Assembly: GCA_964444795.1 (NCBI GenBank)
Contig: CAYUIQ010000020.1
Span: forward strand, 1-56,433
Direction: 5' to 3'
DNA length: 56,433 bases
From: JABMRP01 sp964444795
GTDB taxonomy: Bacteria > Planctomycetota > Planctomycetia > Pirellulales > Thermoguttaceae
Shown: one piece after another, positions 17,910 to 25,968 of the stretch
Layout of the letters: each line of letters starts with the position of its first letter
Numbering within the stretch: position 1 is the stretch's first letter
Position numbers and translations under genes: made by a program
Notes under the pieces: model-generated
The model's input: the letters and a program-made list of their open reading frames with translations, nothing else
Databases searched by the model: none
What the model was told of the DNA's origin: nothing

Positions 17910-18338
17910 TCAACATTCAAATTCATGCAGTTCACGGCATGGATTCCAGAACGGAGTCGGCACCGTCTTGGTTTCAATTGTTTGGCCGATCAATGGCGAG
18001 CCTTCGGGGACCACCAGCAATGTAAAGAATCGCCGCCCAAGGGCAAGTTCATTGCGACTGTATTCTTGAGCAATCGACAACAGCCCAAGCAGCCAATGTG
18101 AGTCTTCTTGCCACGCAATATCGGGCCGGATGATTTCAAATACACGCCTGCCACTCCCAGGAATGTCGAATTCAAAGCCATCTCGTAACGCATCCAGATT
18201 CCTTTTGCCGGGATCAAGCGTATAGCCGAATTGCTGTTCCCAGTGGAATTGCCGGCCCAGTTCGGGAATTGCCTGATTCAGTCCGTCGCTACAATCGAGC
18301 GAGTGAATGCAGTCATTGTGACGTTGGGTTCGGTGCAT
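17910..18338 (-). CDS. Barstar-like protein
   Basis: A 142-residue protein starting at the only in-frame ATG near the caspase stop (18336-18338). The stretch FGYTLDPGKRNLDALRDGFEFDIP matches the barstar-fold pattern, in which a hydrophobic helix with N-L-D-A-L precedes a beta strand. Barstars bind and inhibit RNases of the barnase type, or serve as immunity proteins to secreted toxins. The middle (FEIIRPDIAWQEDSHWLLGLLSIAQEYSRNE) is longer than in short barstars, and the C-terminal third (GRRFFTLLVVPEG) forms the last strand. No RNase toxin gene is adjacent. It lies 34 bp downstream of the caspase gene on the same strand, so it may be co-transcribed. No strong ribosome-binding site is seen, and the first 20 residues are uncertain. 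Confidence 0.5.
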   Translation of the reverse strand: MHRTQRHNDCIHSLDCSDGLNQAIPELGRQFHWEQQFGYTLDPGKRNLDALRDGFEFDIPGSGRRVFEIIRPDIAWQEDSHWLLGLLSIAQEYSRNELALGRRFFTLLVVPEGSPLIGQTIETKTVPTPFWNPCRELHEFEC

Positions 18339-18372
18339 GCCATGGTTCGGCTGCATTTGCAGTCGCGCCGGT

Positions 18373-19767
18373 CTACGGCCGCAGGCACAGCGGGGTCGAG
18401 AGTTCGTGGACGAGGCAGGGGGTTTGTTTCTCTTGGGGGAAATTCTTCTCGACGTACCGGGGGATGTCCACCCGCAGGGATGCATAGGCGGATTTCACGG
18501 TGATCGGCGCGTCGCCGCTGGTCAGCATCGCGCCAAGGAAGTGGGCCAAAACGCTGCTCTTGCGATCCTTGCACTCGAACGCCGTTTCGCTGGATGAAGC
18601 GGAGGCCAGCATGGCGACCTCGCGACGACTTGAGTCCTTCGCCCAATTCGGCTTGCGGTCGAGGAAGTTGAAAGGGGCTCGCTTCTCCGGTCTTCTCGGG
18701 GCGCCCTTGGTGCCGTCGAGGATGCCGGCCGAATGGCACGCATCGATGATCAATGCCACGCGGCGATTCTTCAAGTGGCGTTCGATCCACTCGCCGAACG
18801 TATCGTCCAGGAGCATCGTGCCGGCAATCTTGTCGTAGTCGAAGCAACCGTCGTAAGGGATCAGGAACTCGTCGAGCGCGTCTCCGCTGCCGGGAACCCT
18901 GCTTTCGTCGCCATTGCCGTCGCTACACTGCGCCCCGTGGCCGCTCCAGAAGATCAGCACATCGTCGCCTTCTCGCGTCAATTGGGCCGCCACTTCACAA
19001 ATCGCCTTTCTGATATTCTCCCGCGTCGCTTCTTCGTTTTGCAGAACGATCACACGGTAAAACTCGCTCGTCCCCTTCAGGGTCTCGCAAAGCGCCAGGG
19101 CATCGCCGTGGCAGACATGCAGGGATGGAATCCTGTCGTCTTGATACCGGCTGACTCCAATGAAGATTCCCACGCAACGGCGCTCTCCGCGCGGCCTGGG
19201 AATATCGCTGGGACCGTCGACGGTCAGGATGTTGACCCGGTGCATGGCCCAGGCACCCGCTTTCTCTTGCCAAGTCGGCGGCAATGGCTCGCCGCGCTGG
19301 ACTGCCGAGACAAAGGCTTTCTTCTCCGCCAGCTCCACGATCCGCTTCTCCGGCACGTCTTTCTCGGTAACGACCAATTGGATCCACTCGTTTCCCACCG
19401 GGGACGTAATGCGCAGGTCACACGGCCCCGGCTCGCTGTCCGGGGACACCGCATGACGGGTCCCGCAAGGGCCGGGAAGCAGGCACGTTGTCTTGCCGTC
19501 CGATCCACGATAGAGCAGATAGGCGAATCCGTCGCGCTCCGATTTCAACGTGACGCGAATCTCGTCGCCAACGCAGTAGACCTTCGGTGGGCGCTCGGTG
19601 TATTGGAGGGGATGGACTCCCAGGTGAACAACGAAGTCCGCGACCCGCGGAGACTTATCGAGGAGCGATTCCCCGCCGGTTCTCGCCGTCTGTTCGGCCA
19701 AGAGCCCCGCATACGCCGCAAGGCATAGGATCGATCCGACGGCGGTCGCGACCAGTGGTGTCTTCAT
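18373..19767 (-). CDS. Exported caspase family peptidase with DUF4384-like domain
   Basis: A 464-residue protein with a signal peptide (1-24, ending YAGLLAEQ). Residues about 55-140 look like DUF4384 (VYCVGDEIRVTLKSERDGFAYLL), a domain often fused to bacterial caspases. The peptidase domain (about 195-460) has the catalytic dyad: His277 in IFWSGHGAQ and Cys344 in ALIIDACHSAG. Upstream is IFIGVSRYQDDRIPSLHVCHGDA, the family opening. Such metacaspase-like enzymes (peptidase C14) usually cut after Arg or Lys. Specificity here is not determined. It sits 23 bp downstream of the anti-sigma TPR gene and a sigma factor gene, so is likely the effector of that regulatory unit, acting in the periplasmic space. 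Confidence 0.9.
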   Translation of the reverse strand: MKTPLVATAVGSILCLAAYAGLLAEQTARTGGESLLDKSPRVADFVVHLGVHPLQYTERPPKVYCVGDEIRVTLKSERDGFAYLLYRGSDGKTTCLLPGPCGTRHAVSPDSEPGPCDLRITSPVGNEWIQLVVTEKDVPEKRIVELAEKKAFVSAVQRGEPLPPTWQEKAGAWAMHRVNILTVDGPSDIPRPRGERRCVGIFIGVSRYQDDRIPSLHVCHGDALALCETLKGTSEFYRVIVLQNEEATRENIRKAICEVAAQLTREGDDVLIFWSGHGAQCSDGNGDESRVPGSGDALDEFLIPYDGCFDYDKIAGTMLLDDTFGEWIERHLKNRRVALIIDACHSAGILDGTKGAPRRPEKRAPFNFLDRKPNWAKDSSRREVAMLASASSSETAFECKDRKSSVLAHFLGAMLTSGDAPITVKSAYASLRVDIPRYVEKNFPQEKQTPCLVHELSTPLCLRP

Positions 19768-19790
19768 CGAACTCCTCCATTCCTTTCCGC

Positions 19791-20855
19791 TTAGTAGGGT
19801 TCCCCTTGACGGGGTTCCCCGTCGGTCGAGTCGCCGGCCAGATGCAATTCGATTTCCTCGCGCAGGTCAACGTCGGCGGAGATTTCCAGGACCTTTTTCC
19901 ATATCCGGACGGCTTCGGCGTGACGGTCCAATTGCTCAAGGCACATCGCCATGTTGACGCGCCCCGCCACGTCGTTCGAGTCATCGCCGACGGCCTGTTG
20001 GAACCATTTCAGGGCAGCGATCTTGTCGTCCTCCGGGATAAAGGCGATGGTTCCCAAGCCGAGCATCGCGTCACGATTCCCGGGTTCCAGCCGAAGCGCC
20101 GCTTCGAACTGCTCCTTCGCCGGGTCCCACCGGTTTCCCGCAAGCAGGAATCGGCCGTAATGGTTCACGAAGGAAACATTATCGGAGTATTCCTCGGCAG
20201 CCGCTTCGAATCGTGCTCTCCTGGCGGACCAATCGGGGCCCATCGCGGGCATGCCAGCCCCCCCCATTTTGTAGTGGCCGCCGTCGAGTTCGTAGCCTCG
20301 CTCTCTCAACGAGCCGAGGCGTTCGGCGAACTCACTGAGGTCGACCGCGTCGGAACCCGGCTTTTCGAGACGGGCCACTTCTGGGCCGGGCCGGTCCGTC
20401 GACAGCGAGAGGAACACGCCCAGGGCAAGGCTCCCGGCCAGCGCCAAGGTTGCCGCGCGAAGGACGGTGCGATGTCTGGCGCGAGAAGTTGCACCGGGTG
20501 GTGCCGGCTGGGGCCCATCGGCAGCGGCCGAGGAAAACGGCCCCTGGGCGATCGTATCCGGAGTCTCCTCGGGTGGAGCAAAATCAACGACAACTTCCGC
20601 GGGGGCATCGATCACGCCCAGCCGCAGCATCTCGGCCAACTCGTGCCGGCAATACGTGCAACGGGCAAGATGGTCGAGGATCTCTTCGTCTTGCCGGCGA
20701 CTAATCTCGCCCAACGACCAGCAGGTCAGGAGTTCTTCGTCGTCGACGAAGTGGGGCTCGTCGGCGTTCGGTCCGGCGCCGGCCGCGGTGCGAAACAGAT
20801 CGAGCAATTCCTCGCCCGATGGAACGACATGATCGCGATTCGTCGGAAGGTTCAT
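19791..20855 (-). CDS. Anti-sigma factor-like membrane protein with TPR domain
   Basis: A 354-residue protein. The N-terminal cytoplasmic part has an anti-sigma zinc-finger pattern (His62, Cys66, Cys69 in DHLARCTYCRHEL), a proline-rich linker, a membrane segment (about 129-150, TVLRAATLALAGSLALGVFL), then a periplasmic part with tetratricopeptide repeats (about 210-345). The TPRs are visible as FEAALRLEPGNRDAMLGLG and ALKWFQQAVGDDSNDVAGRVNMA. Its start codon overlaps the sigma factor stop by 4 bases (ATGA), with GGAGG upstream, so it is coupled to that gene. The usual role is to hold the cognate sigma factor inactive until a signal arrives; here TPRs may bind a periplasmic partner such as the caspase encoded next. 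That link is inference. Confidence 0.8.
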   Translation of the reverse strand: MNLPTNRDHVVPSGEELLDLFRTAAGAGPNADEPHFVDDEELLTCWSLGEISRRQDEEILDHLARCTYCRHELAEMLRLGVIDAPAEVVVDFAPPEETPDTIAQGPFSSAAADGPQPAPPGATSRARHRTVLRAATLALAGSLALGVFLSLSTDRPGPEVARLEKPGSDAVDLSEFAERLGSLRERGYELDGGHYKMGGAGMPAMGPDWSARRARFEAAAEEYSDNVSFVNHYGRFLLAGNRWDPAKEQFEAALRLEPGNRDAMLGLGTIAFIPEDDKIAALKWFQQAVGDDSNDVAGRVNMAMCLEQLDRHAEAVRIWKKVLEISADVDLREEIELHLAGDSTDGEPRQGEPY

Positions 20856-22294
20856 CGCGACACCTCCTCTTCTCCGAGTTTCTTGCCCTTTCTCGGTTCC
20901 GAAGCGGTGAGGGCCTGATGCAGTGCATCGGCAAGCATTCTCAACTTGCCCTGGTCCAGCAGAACCTCAAGCCGTTTTCGGAAATGTTCGTCCGGTTCGG
21001 CGGGTGCCTTGCCGGACGGTAGCCCGTCCGTCCGTTTTCCGGGCGCGCCCGAAATCCACGCGTCGCGAATCCATTGGATCACGGCGTTCTTGTGTTTCTT
21101 CAACCCCTGCATCAAAGGGCTTCCCAGTTGCTGCGAGCCGTGTCCCGGTTGTATCAAGTCGACGACCATCGCACCGTACCGGCTGCCGGCGCGGATTTCC
21201 TCGGCCCGCTCCAAGAGAAGTTCGCGGACTTTGCCGGCAGCCTGTCGCAGCAGCCGGGATGCGTGGCCGGAGTCAACGCCCACGACTCGCGCGATCCGAT
21301 TGCCTTCGACCTCCTCGACAAACTGCAAGTAGAGCAGAACTCGATGCCTGGCCGACATCCTGGGCAGCACGTCCTCGATCAGGCGGCCCAACAACTCCGC
21401 CGAGGAAACGGGTGGGGGTATCTGTCGCTGGGAACGACGGTCGACGGGATCCTCGGGCAGGCGACCCGCTCGGGCCGGACTGGGCGCCCGATACCTGGTG
21501 GAACCGCCACGCAAACCCTCGGATGCGGTTTCCGGCGACCGGCCGTCAGCGGGGGCGGTCACATCGGTTGCCGGCTGTCTGGTCGGTTTCTTGCGTCGCG
21601 GGCCCCGTGGCCGAACCGCATTGCGGACCACGGTACCTAGCCAAAACCGCAATCCGCACTTGCCGTGAAATCGATCGAGTTTTGCCACCCGATCGGTGTA
21701 TCCGGCCAACTCCTCGACGAATTCGTTCCACCAGTCGTCCGGATGTTGGGCAATCTTCGCGTTGGTCTTAATGGCCATCCCGACGGCGAACGCGCGGAAA
21801 TTCTCATGGAGATGGGCCAGTGCCCGATCTTGTCCGGTCAGCGCGGCTTGGGCCAAGACGACGTCCCTCAGCGGGTCTCCGCCCAAATCGCCGCCCCGCA
21901 GAAAACCGCGGCCCTGGCGGATTCGCGAGGCCACTTCCTGGCCGTCCACGGGCGTTCCATCCGCGTCGTCCACCGCCTGGGACCAGTGGTGACGCCAGCA
22001 GTTCCACAGCCGCCGCATATGATTGCCGTAGTCCCGGTGACCGGCGGCGATTTCCTCATCGCAAAAAAGTGGGGAGTATTCTCGGAGCCACTGTTCCATT
22101 CGCGCAACCAGCATGTGGCAACCTTTCTTCCAGCGCGTCATCCGTGGCTGTCGCCGAAGCCATGGCCGGTCCTCCTCGAACATTGCCAGTGGACCGGTGT
22201 CCACATTCACGTCGTTTACTTGCACGGAAGACTCCCCGCAGCCACCAAGATTGCGCCGTTTGTCGAAAAACGGCACCCGATTTTTCCCGAACAT
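20852..22294 (-). CDS. Sigma-70 family (ECF-like) RNA polymerase sigma factor
   Basis: Up to 480 residues. Region 2-like helices are seen in DDWWNEFVEELAGYTDRVAK and the following RFWLGTVVRNAVR. The region 4 helix-turn-helix is in LIEDVLPRMSARHRVLLYLQ through GNRIARVVGVDSGHASRLLR (about residues 300-360). It directs RNA polymerase to target promoters and is held by the coupled anti-sigma gene that follows. It is long for an ECF factor because of an N-terminal helical part and a C-terminal extension of about 100 residues. The start is uncertain: the ATG at 22294 has no ribosome-binding site; in-frame ATGs also occur at 22183, 22141 and 22111. A strong GAGGAGG near 22172 precedes an ATG (22163) in another frame. 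Confidence 0.75.
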   Translation of the reverse strand: MFGKNRVPFFDKRRNLGGCGESSVQVNDVNVDTGPLAMFEEDRPWLRRQPRMTRWKKGCHMLVARMEQWLREYSPLFCDEEIAAGHRDYGNHMRRLWNCWRHHWSQAVDDADGTPVDGQEVASRIRQGRGFLRGGDLGGDPLRDVVLAQAALTGQDRALAHLHENFRAFAVGMAIKTNAKIAQHPDDWWNEFVEELAGYTDRVAKLDRFHGKCGLRFWLGTVVRNAVRPRGPRRKKPTRQPATDVTAPADGRSPETASEGLRGGSTRYRAPSPARAGRLPEDPVDRRSQRQIPPPVSSAELLGRLIEDVLPRMSARHRVLLYLQFVEEVEGNRIARVVGVDSGHASRLLRQAAGKVRELLLERAEEIRAGSRYGAMVVDLIQPGHGSQQLGSPLMQGLKKHKNAVIQWIRDAWISGAPGKRTDGLPSGKAPAEPDEHFRKRLEVLLDQGKLRMLADALHQALTASEPRKGKKLGEEEVSR

Positions 22295-22413
22295 CCGGCT
22301 CAGAGCGTGTTCTGTCTAGTATACACCCCCGACTCGGGGAGTGCCTATAGTCCAAAATGCCGTAAATCAGGCGGGGTTCCCGTCGGATAGTCGCGGAAGA
22401 TGCCACACATGGG

Positions 22414-25400
22414 CTACGGGCGGTGAGGAATGCCGCCCGGACGCGGAAACATGCCCCCGGGAGGGAACGGTCTGCCCGGAATCGGACGGGTCGGCACGCG
22501 GGGCACGCCCTGTCCGGGGCGGGTCGAAGGGTTCGATTTCGGCAGCGGCGGTGCCTCGCCACCATAGGTCATTCGCGACGTTCCGTAGTCCTCCCCACCC
22601 TGGTTGGGAAAAACGACCCGTGGAATAGCGATCGAGTCGGCATAGCTGCCCAGACCCTGGCGCATCTGGCTGTAGAGGGTTTGGGAAGTGGTGTCACTGC
22701 CGACGGTTCCATACGTTCGCATCCCGATCTTGCGTTCTTGCTTCCATATCATCGACCCCCGGGTGGCCGTCAGAGTGCAGGCGATCTCGCGCTCTTCAAA
22801 CGTCTCGCTGCCTCGGTCGCCGCGGAAGGCGCCAAAAGATTCCAGCTTGAGCATATTGCCCGTGCCTCGCTCCTGGGCGGTGAGCGAAAGCCGGGTCGGC
22901 GCGCCGGGTGCGACGATCGCGCCGTTGGCCTGGAGTTTGGCGGTCAGCGATTCGGTGAACTTCCGAGAATGTCCCCCCGGCACGCTGACCGACAGGCTCA
23001 CTTTGGCCCCGGGATAGATGATCGCCCGTTCGGCAAGATTGGCGCCGGCGGTCTGGTCTTTGACGTGTTGGCTGGGCGTTTGCATGGCAACCAGATTAAA
23101 AGGGCCGCTACCTTCCTTGGCGCAATACCAGTGGTTCGGGTCCGGGCTCTCCGCCGCGTGGCACCCGCCACTGAGTGAGTATTTCCAGACGATGACCTGC
23201 TTCTCAATGTCGAAAAGATAGCGGTTTTCGATCAGCAGGTACTTCTCCTGGCGCCATCCGAGATCGGCGGCATGAAGGGTGGGAATACCGGCCTCCCATT
23301 GAAGTTCTCCGTCGGCCAGATCCCAACCGGCGATCAGTCCGTAGATCACCAGGGCCACCGCGGTGCCGTCGCGCCGGAAAGCGATGGCGCGGGGATCGTT
23401 CGTGCTGGAGGGCGTTTCGAGCGCTCCGCGGCACGTGCCGTCGGCCGCCTCGTACAGTCGATAGGTTTTGTCCGCGGCATGATAGGCGGCCAGATATTTT
23501 CCGCCCGGGCTGAGGCATGGCCGCCCACGCAAGCCCTCCATCGTGTAGACGGCCCGGCACTCGGGCAGCTTCCAGAGCACGAGCCGGCCGCTGGTGTTGA
23601 TCGTCAGCACGTGGGCCGAGTCGACGAACGCCGCCCACGTGGCCTCCTGGTCTCGGCTTTCCGGTTGCGTGCCGTACGGTCGCCATCCGAGGAGATGGTC
23701 GCCCGACAGCAGGTCGTAGACGTCGAGCCGGGTATGGACGGGCGAACGATCGGGACGTATCCCCATGAGAGCCAGCCGGCCATCCGAGCTGATGTCCATC
23801 AAATCGTAACGCGCCGGCATGGCGATCTGCTTGCTCTGTTTGCATCGGGGAAGCACAAACGCCTCAAGCACCAGCGGCGCTTTCGCGGAACTTGAGGCGC
23901 CGGAGGGCGAACTCAGTTCCTTCATCACGGCCAGCTTCGTGCCGTCGCGCGAGAAACGCAGCGCTCGTATCGCTCGGCATTCATCGCCGAGTTCGGTTTG
24001 CTTCTCGGGAAGATTGGCGGCCACCGGCGCCGGATCCGGTTGAACCGACCAGGCAACCGGGCCGCTGGGTTGCGCGACAGACCGCGCGCCGGAGAGATCA
24101 CACTCCGTCAGCGGAGGCAAACCGGCGTCGGCCGCCACGCCACCCGAGCGCACCAACTCGGCCGCCTTGGCCATTTCGTCGGTTGGCAACGGGCGGATCA
24201 GCATCTTTGAATTACCCAGCCCCGCGGCCGCCCGCACCGTCAGCAGACGGGCCGAATCGAGGAAGATGCGTGGATATCGGGAGGCTTCCGAAAACGTCCA
24301 GACCGATTTCCCGCTCTTGGCGTCGAAGAGGATGTGGCCCTTGATGATCCAGCCGCTTTGGTCGGGCAGCCAAGCCAACTTCGGTCCTTGGTACGAGTGG
24401 ACGCCGGGAGCCGCGCCCAGCGAATCCCGATCGCAAACGGCGTCGTGCAGTATTTTCCCGGTGGCGAAGTCCCAACACACGACCAGCAGGCCGCTGTTAT
24501 GGTGAAAGAGGCCGGCCAGTTTGCTTCCGTCGGGTGAAAAAGTGAGACCTTCGCATCGCGAGATACTCCCGAGGACCGCCTTGGGGATTGCGGATTGTCC
24601 GATGCACTGACCCGAGGGCAGGTCGTACACATGCAACGTGCGGCCCATCATCATCGCGGCGTAGCGACCGCTGAAACTGGTGACCAGCGACTCCTTGTCG
24701 AAACGGTTGTCGTAATCCTCGCTGGGGACAAGGATTCGTTGGATTTCCTTGTTGGCGGAAAAGTCCCAGACGACCAGATCGGCCGCACCGCTCTTTTCGT
24801 GTCCCAGAAGCAGATGTCGCGGTCCGGCGAACTGGATCGAATCGATTCGTTTCTCATCCGATCGCGAATACTCGCCGACAATCTGGCCGGATTCCAGCGA
24901 CAGCACGGAGATCGTCTTGCCGAAAATATCCGCCTTACCGGCCGCATGAAGACCGTCCAACGCCAGCAGCAGCGGCTCGCGGAGTTCCAACTTGCGCGCC
25001 ACCGAGTGTTTCTCCTCGCCGGTACGCATGTCGAACACCTTGAACCCCTCGGCCTTGTGCTGGTCGCTCACCACCATCACAAACGGGCTGGGCTGCGGTG
25101 GAGTGGCGACTTTGACCGAACGGGGCATTTCGACCGAAAACGACGTGCCCCCGACAAACTCAAACGGAGTGGCCGGTGGGTCGGACTTTGCCGTCCAGGG
25201 AACCAGCGAGGCTTGCGGCTCCTCGGGCGCCACGGGACCGCCGGGCGGTGACGAAGGTTCCGTGGGGACGCCCGGTTTGGGTCTTACGGAAGGGCGCGTT
25301 GGGGAAGGACGCGAAGCCGGCGGCTTGGGGCGGGTCGATCCACCGGGCACAGATGGTGCCGGGGCCGAAGGGTTCTTCCCCTCGGCCAACGAACCGCGCG

Positions 25401-25779
25401 AACCGGCATCCTCGTTGTCCTTGCTGCCGCCGGAGACTAACAGGATCGCCACCACCACGGCCAGAACAACCGCTCCGACCCCGCCGGCGATCAGTATCCG
25501 CGGCGATATTCCCTGACCCTCTGATGACTGCGCCGGTGCCATGGCCGTTAACGGGTTCAGCATGGCGGCGGGCTCGGCCTCATCGAGCAACGTAACCGGC
25601 TCGGCTGCTTCGAGCAGTACGACGGGTTCCTCCGCGGTGAGCGGAGCGAGTTCGTCGCCCGAGGCCAACGGTATCTCCAGTGTCGCCCCGCACTGTTTGC
25701 AGGTGGCCGATTTCCCGGCCATCTTCTCCGATACCGAATACTTCTGACGGCACGAACCGCAGGTAATCTTGATCGTCAT
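22414..25779 (-). CDS. Large zinc-ribbon and beta-propeller (WD40-like) membrane protein
   Basis: An 1121-residue protein. A zinc ribbon (Cys7, Cys10, Cys27, Cys30: ITCGSCRQKYSV and ATCKQCGATLEIP) is followed by an acidic region, a membrane segment (about 91-115, ILIAGGVGAVVLAVVVAILLV), a long Pro/Ser/Arg-rich linker (about 125-175), and then several WD40-like blades over residues 190-930, with repeats such as FSPDGSKLAGLFHH, FSRDGTKLAVM and FRRDGTAVALV. The C-terminal tail is Gly/Pro-rich. Planctomycetes carry many such zinc-ribbon/propeller proteins of unknown role. The zinc ribbon should be cytoplasmic and the propeller outside. It is 119 bp upstream of the sigma factor on the same strand, so may be its sensor; this is inference. 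Confidence 0.75.
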   Translation of the reverse strand: MTIKITCGSCRQKYSVSEKMAGKSATCKQCGATLEIPLASGDELAPLTAEEPVVLLEAAEPVTLLDEAEPAAMLNPLTAMAPAQSSEGQGISPRILIAGGVGAVVLAVVVAILLVSGGSKDNEDAGSRGSLAEGKNPSAPAPSVPGGSTRPKPPASRPSPTRPSVRPKPGVPTEPSSPPGGPVAPEEPQASLVPWTAKSDPPATPFEFVGGTSFSVEMPRSVKVATPPQPSPFVMVVSDQHKAEGFKVFDMRTGEEKHSVARKLELREPLLLALDGLHAAGKADIFGKTISVLSLESGQIVGEYSRSDEKRIDSIQFAGPRHLLLGHEKSGAADLVVWDFSANKEIQRILVPSEDYDNRFDKESLVTSFSGRYAAMMMGRTLHVYDLPSGQCIGQSAIPKAVLGSISRCEGLTFSPDGSKLAGLFHHNSGLLVVCWDFATGKILHDAVCDRDSLGAAPGVHSYQGPKLAWLPDQSGWIIKGHILFDAKSGKSVWTFSEASRYPRIFLDSARLLTVRAAAGLGNSKMLIRPLPTDEMAKAAELVRSGGVAADAGLPPLTECDLSGARSVAQPSGPVAWSVQPDPAPVAANLPEKQTELGDECRAIRALRFSRDGTKLAVMKELSSPSGASSSAKAPLVLEAFVLPRCKQSKQIAMPARYDLMDISSDGRLALMGIRPDRSPVHTRLDVYDLLSGDHLLGWRPYGTQPESRDQEATWAAFVDSAHVLTINTSGRLVLWKLPECRAVYTMEGLRGRPCLSPGGKYLAAYHAADKTYRLYEAADGTCRGALETPSSTNDPRAIAFRRDGTAVALVIYGLIAGWDLADGELQWEAGIPTLHAADLGWRQEKYLLIENRYLFDIEKQVIVWKYSLSGGCHAAESPDPNHWYCAKEGSGPFNLVAMQTPSQHVKDQTAGANLAERAIIYPGAKVSLSVSVPGGHSRKFTESLTAKLQANGAIVAPGAPTRLSLTAQERGTGNMLKLESFGAFRGDRGSETFEEREIACTLTATRGSMIWKQERKIGMRTYGTVGSDTTSQTLYSQMRQGLGSYADSIAIPRVVFPNQGGEDYGTSRMTYGGEAPPLPKSNPSTRPGQGVPRVPTRPIPGRPFPPGGMFPRPGGIPHRP

Positions 25780-25911
25780 CGCTTTCTCCTATTTCCCCTA
25801 CGCAGCCGCAACACGCTGTTCGTTCAGGATGCAAGTCTACCCAAAGGGGGCGAGACTATCCAGAGGGGGGGTGCGCGCGACATCGGTGGAATACCGAATT
25901 CGGCGCCTGTC

Positions 25912-25940
25912 GTAGCCATCTCGCGGAACGAGATGGCTAC
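25912..25940. repeat. Perfect 12-bp inverted repeat (GTAGCCATCTCG type)
   Basis: GTAGCCATCTCG (25912-25923) pairs with CGAGATGGCTAC (25929-25940) over a 5-base loop. It lies between the helicase and the zinc-ribbon gene. The left half (same 12 bases) recurs at 51931-51942, where it contains the stop codon of the transglutaminase-like gene. Confidence 0.75.
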
Positions 25941-25968
25941 TATGCGGAAGCGACGCCCTGGCGAGTCC

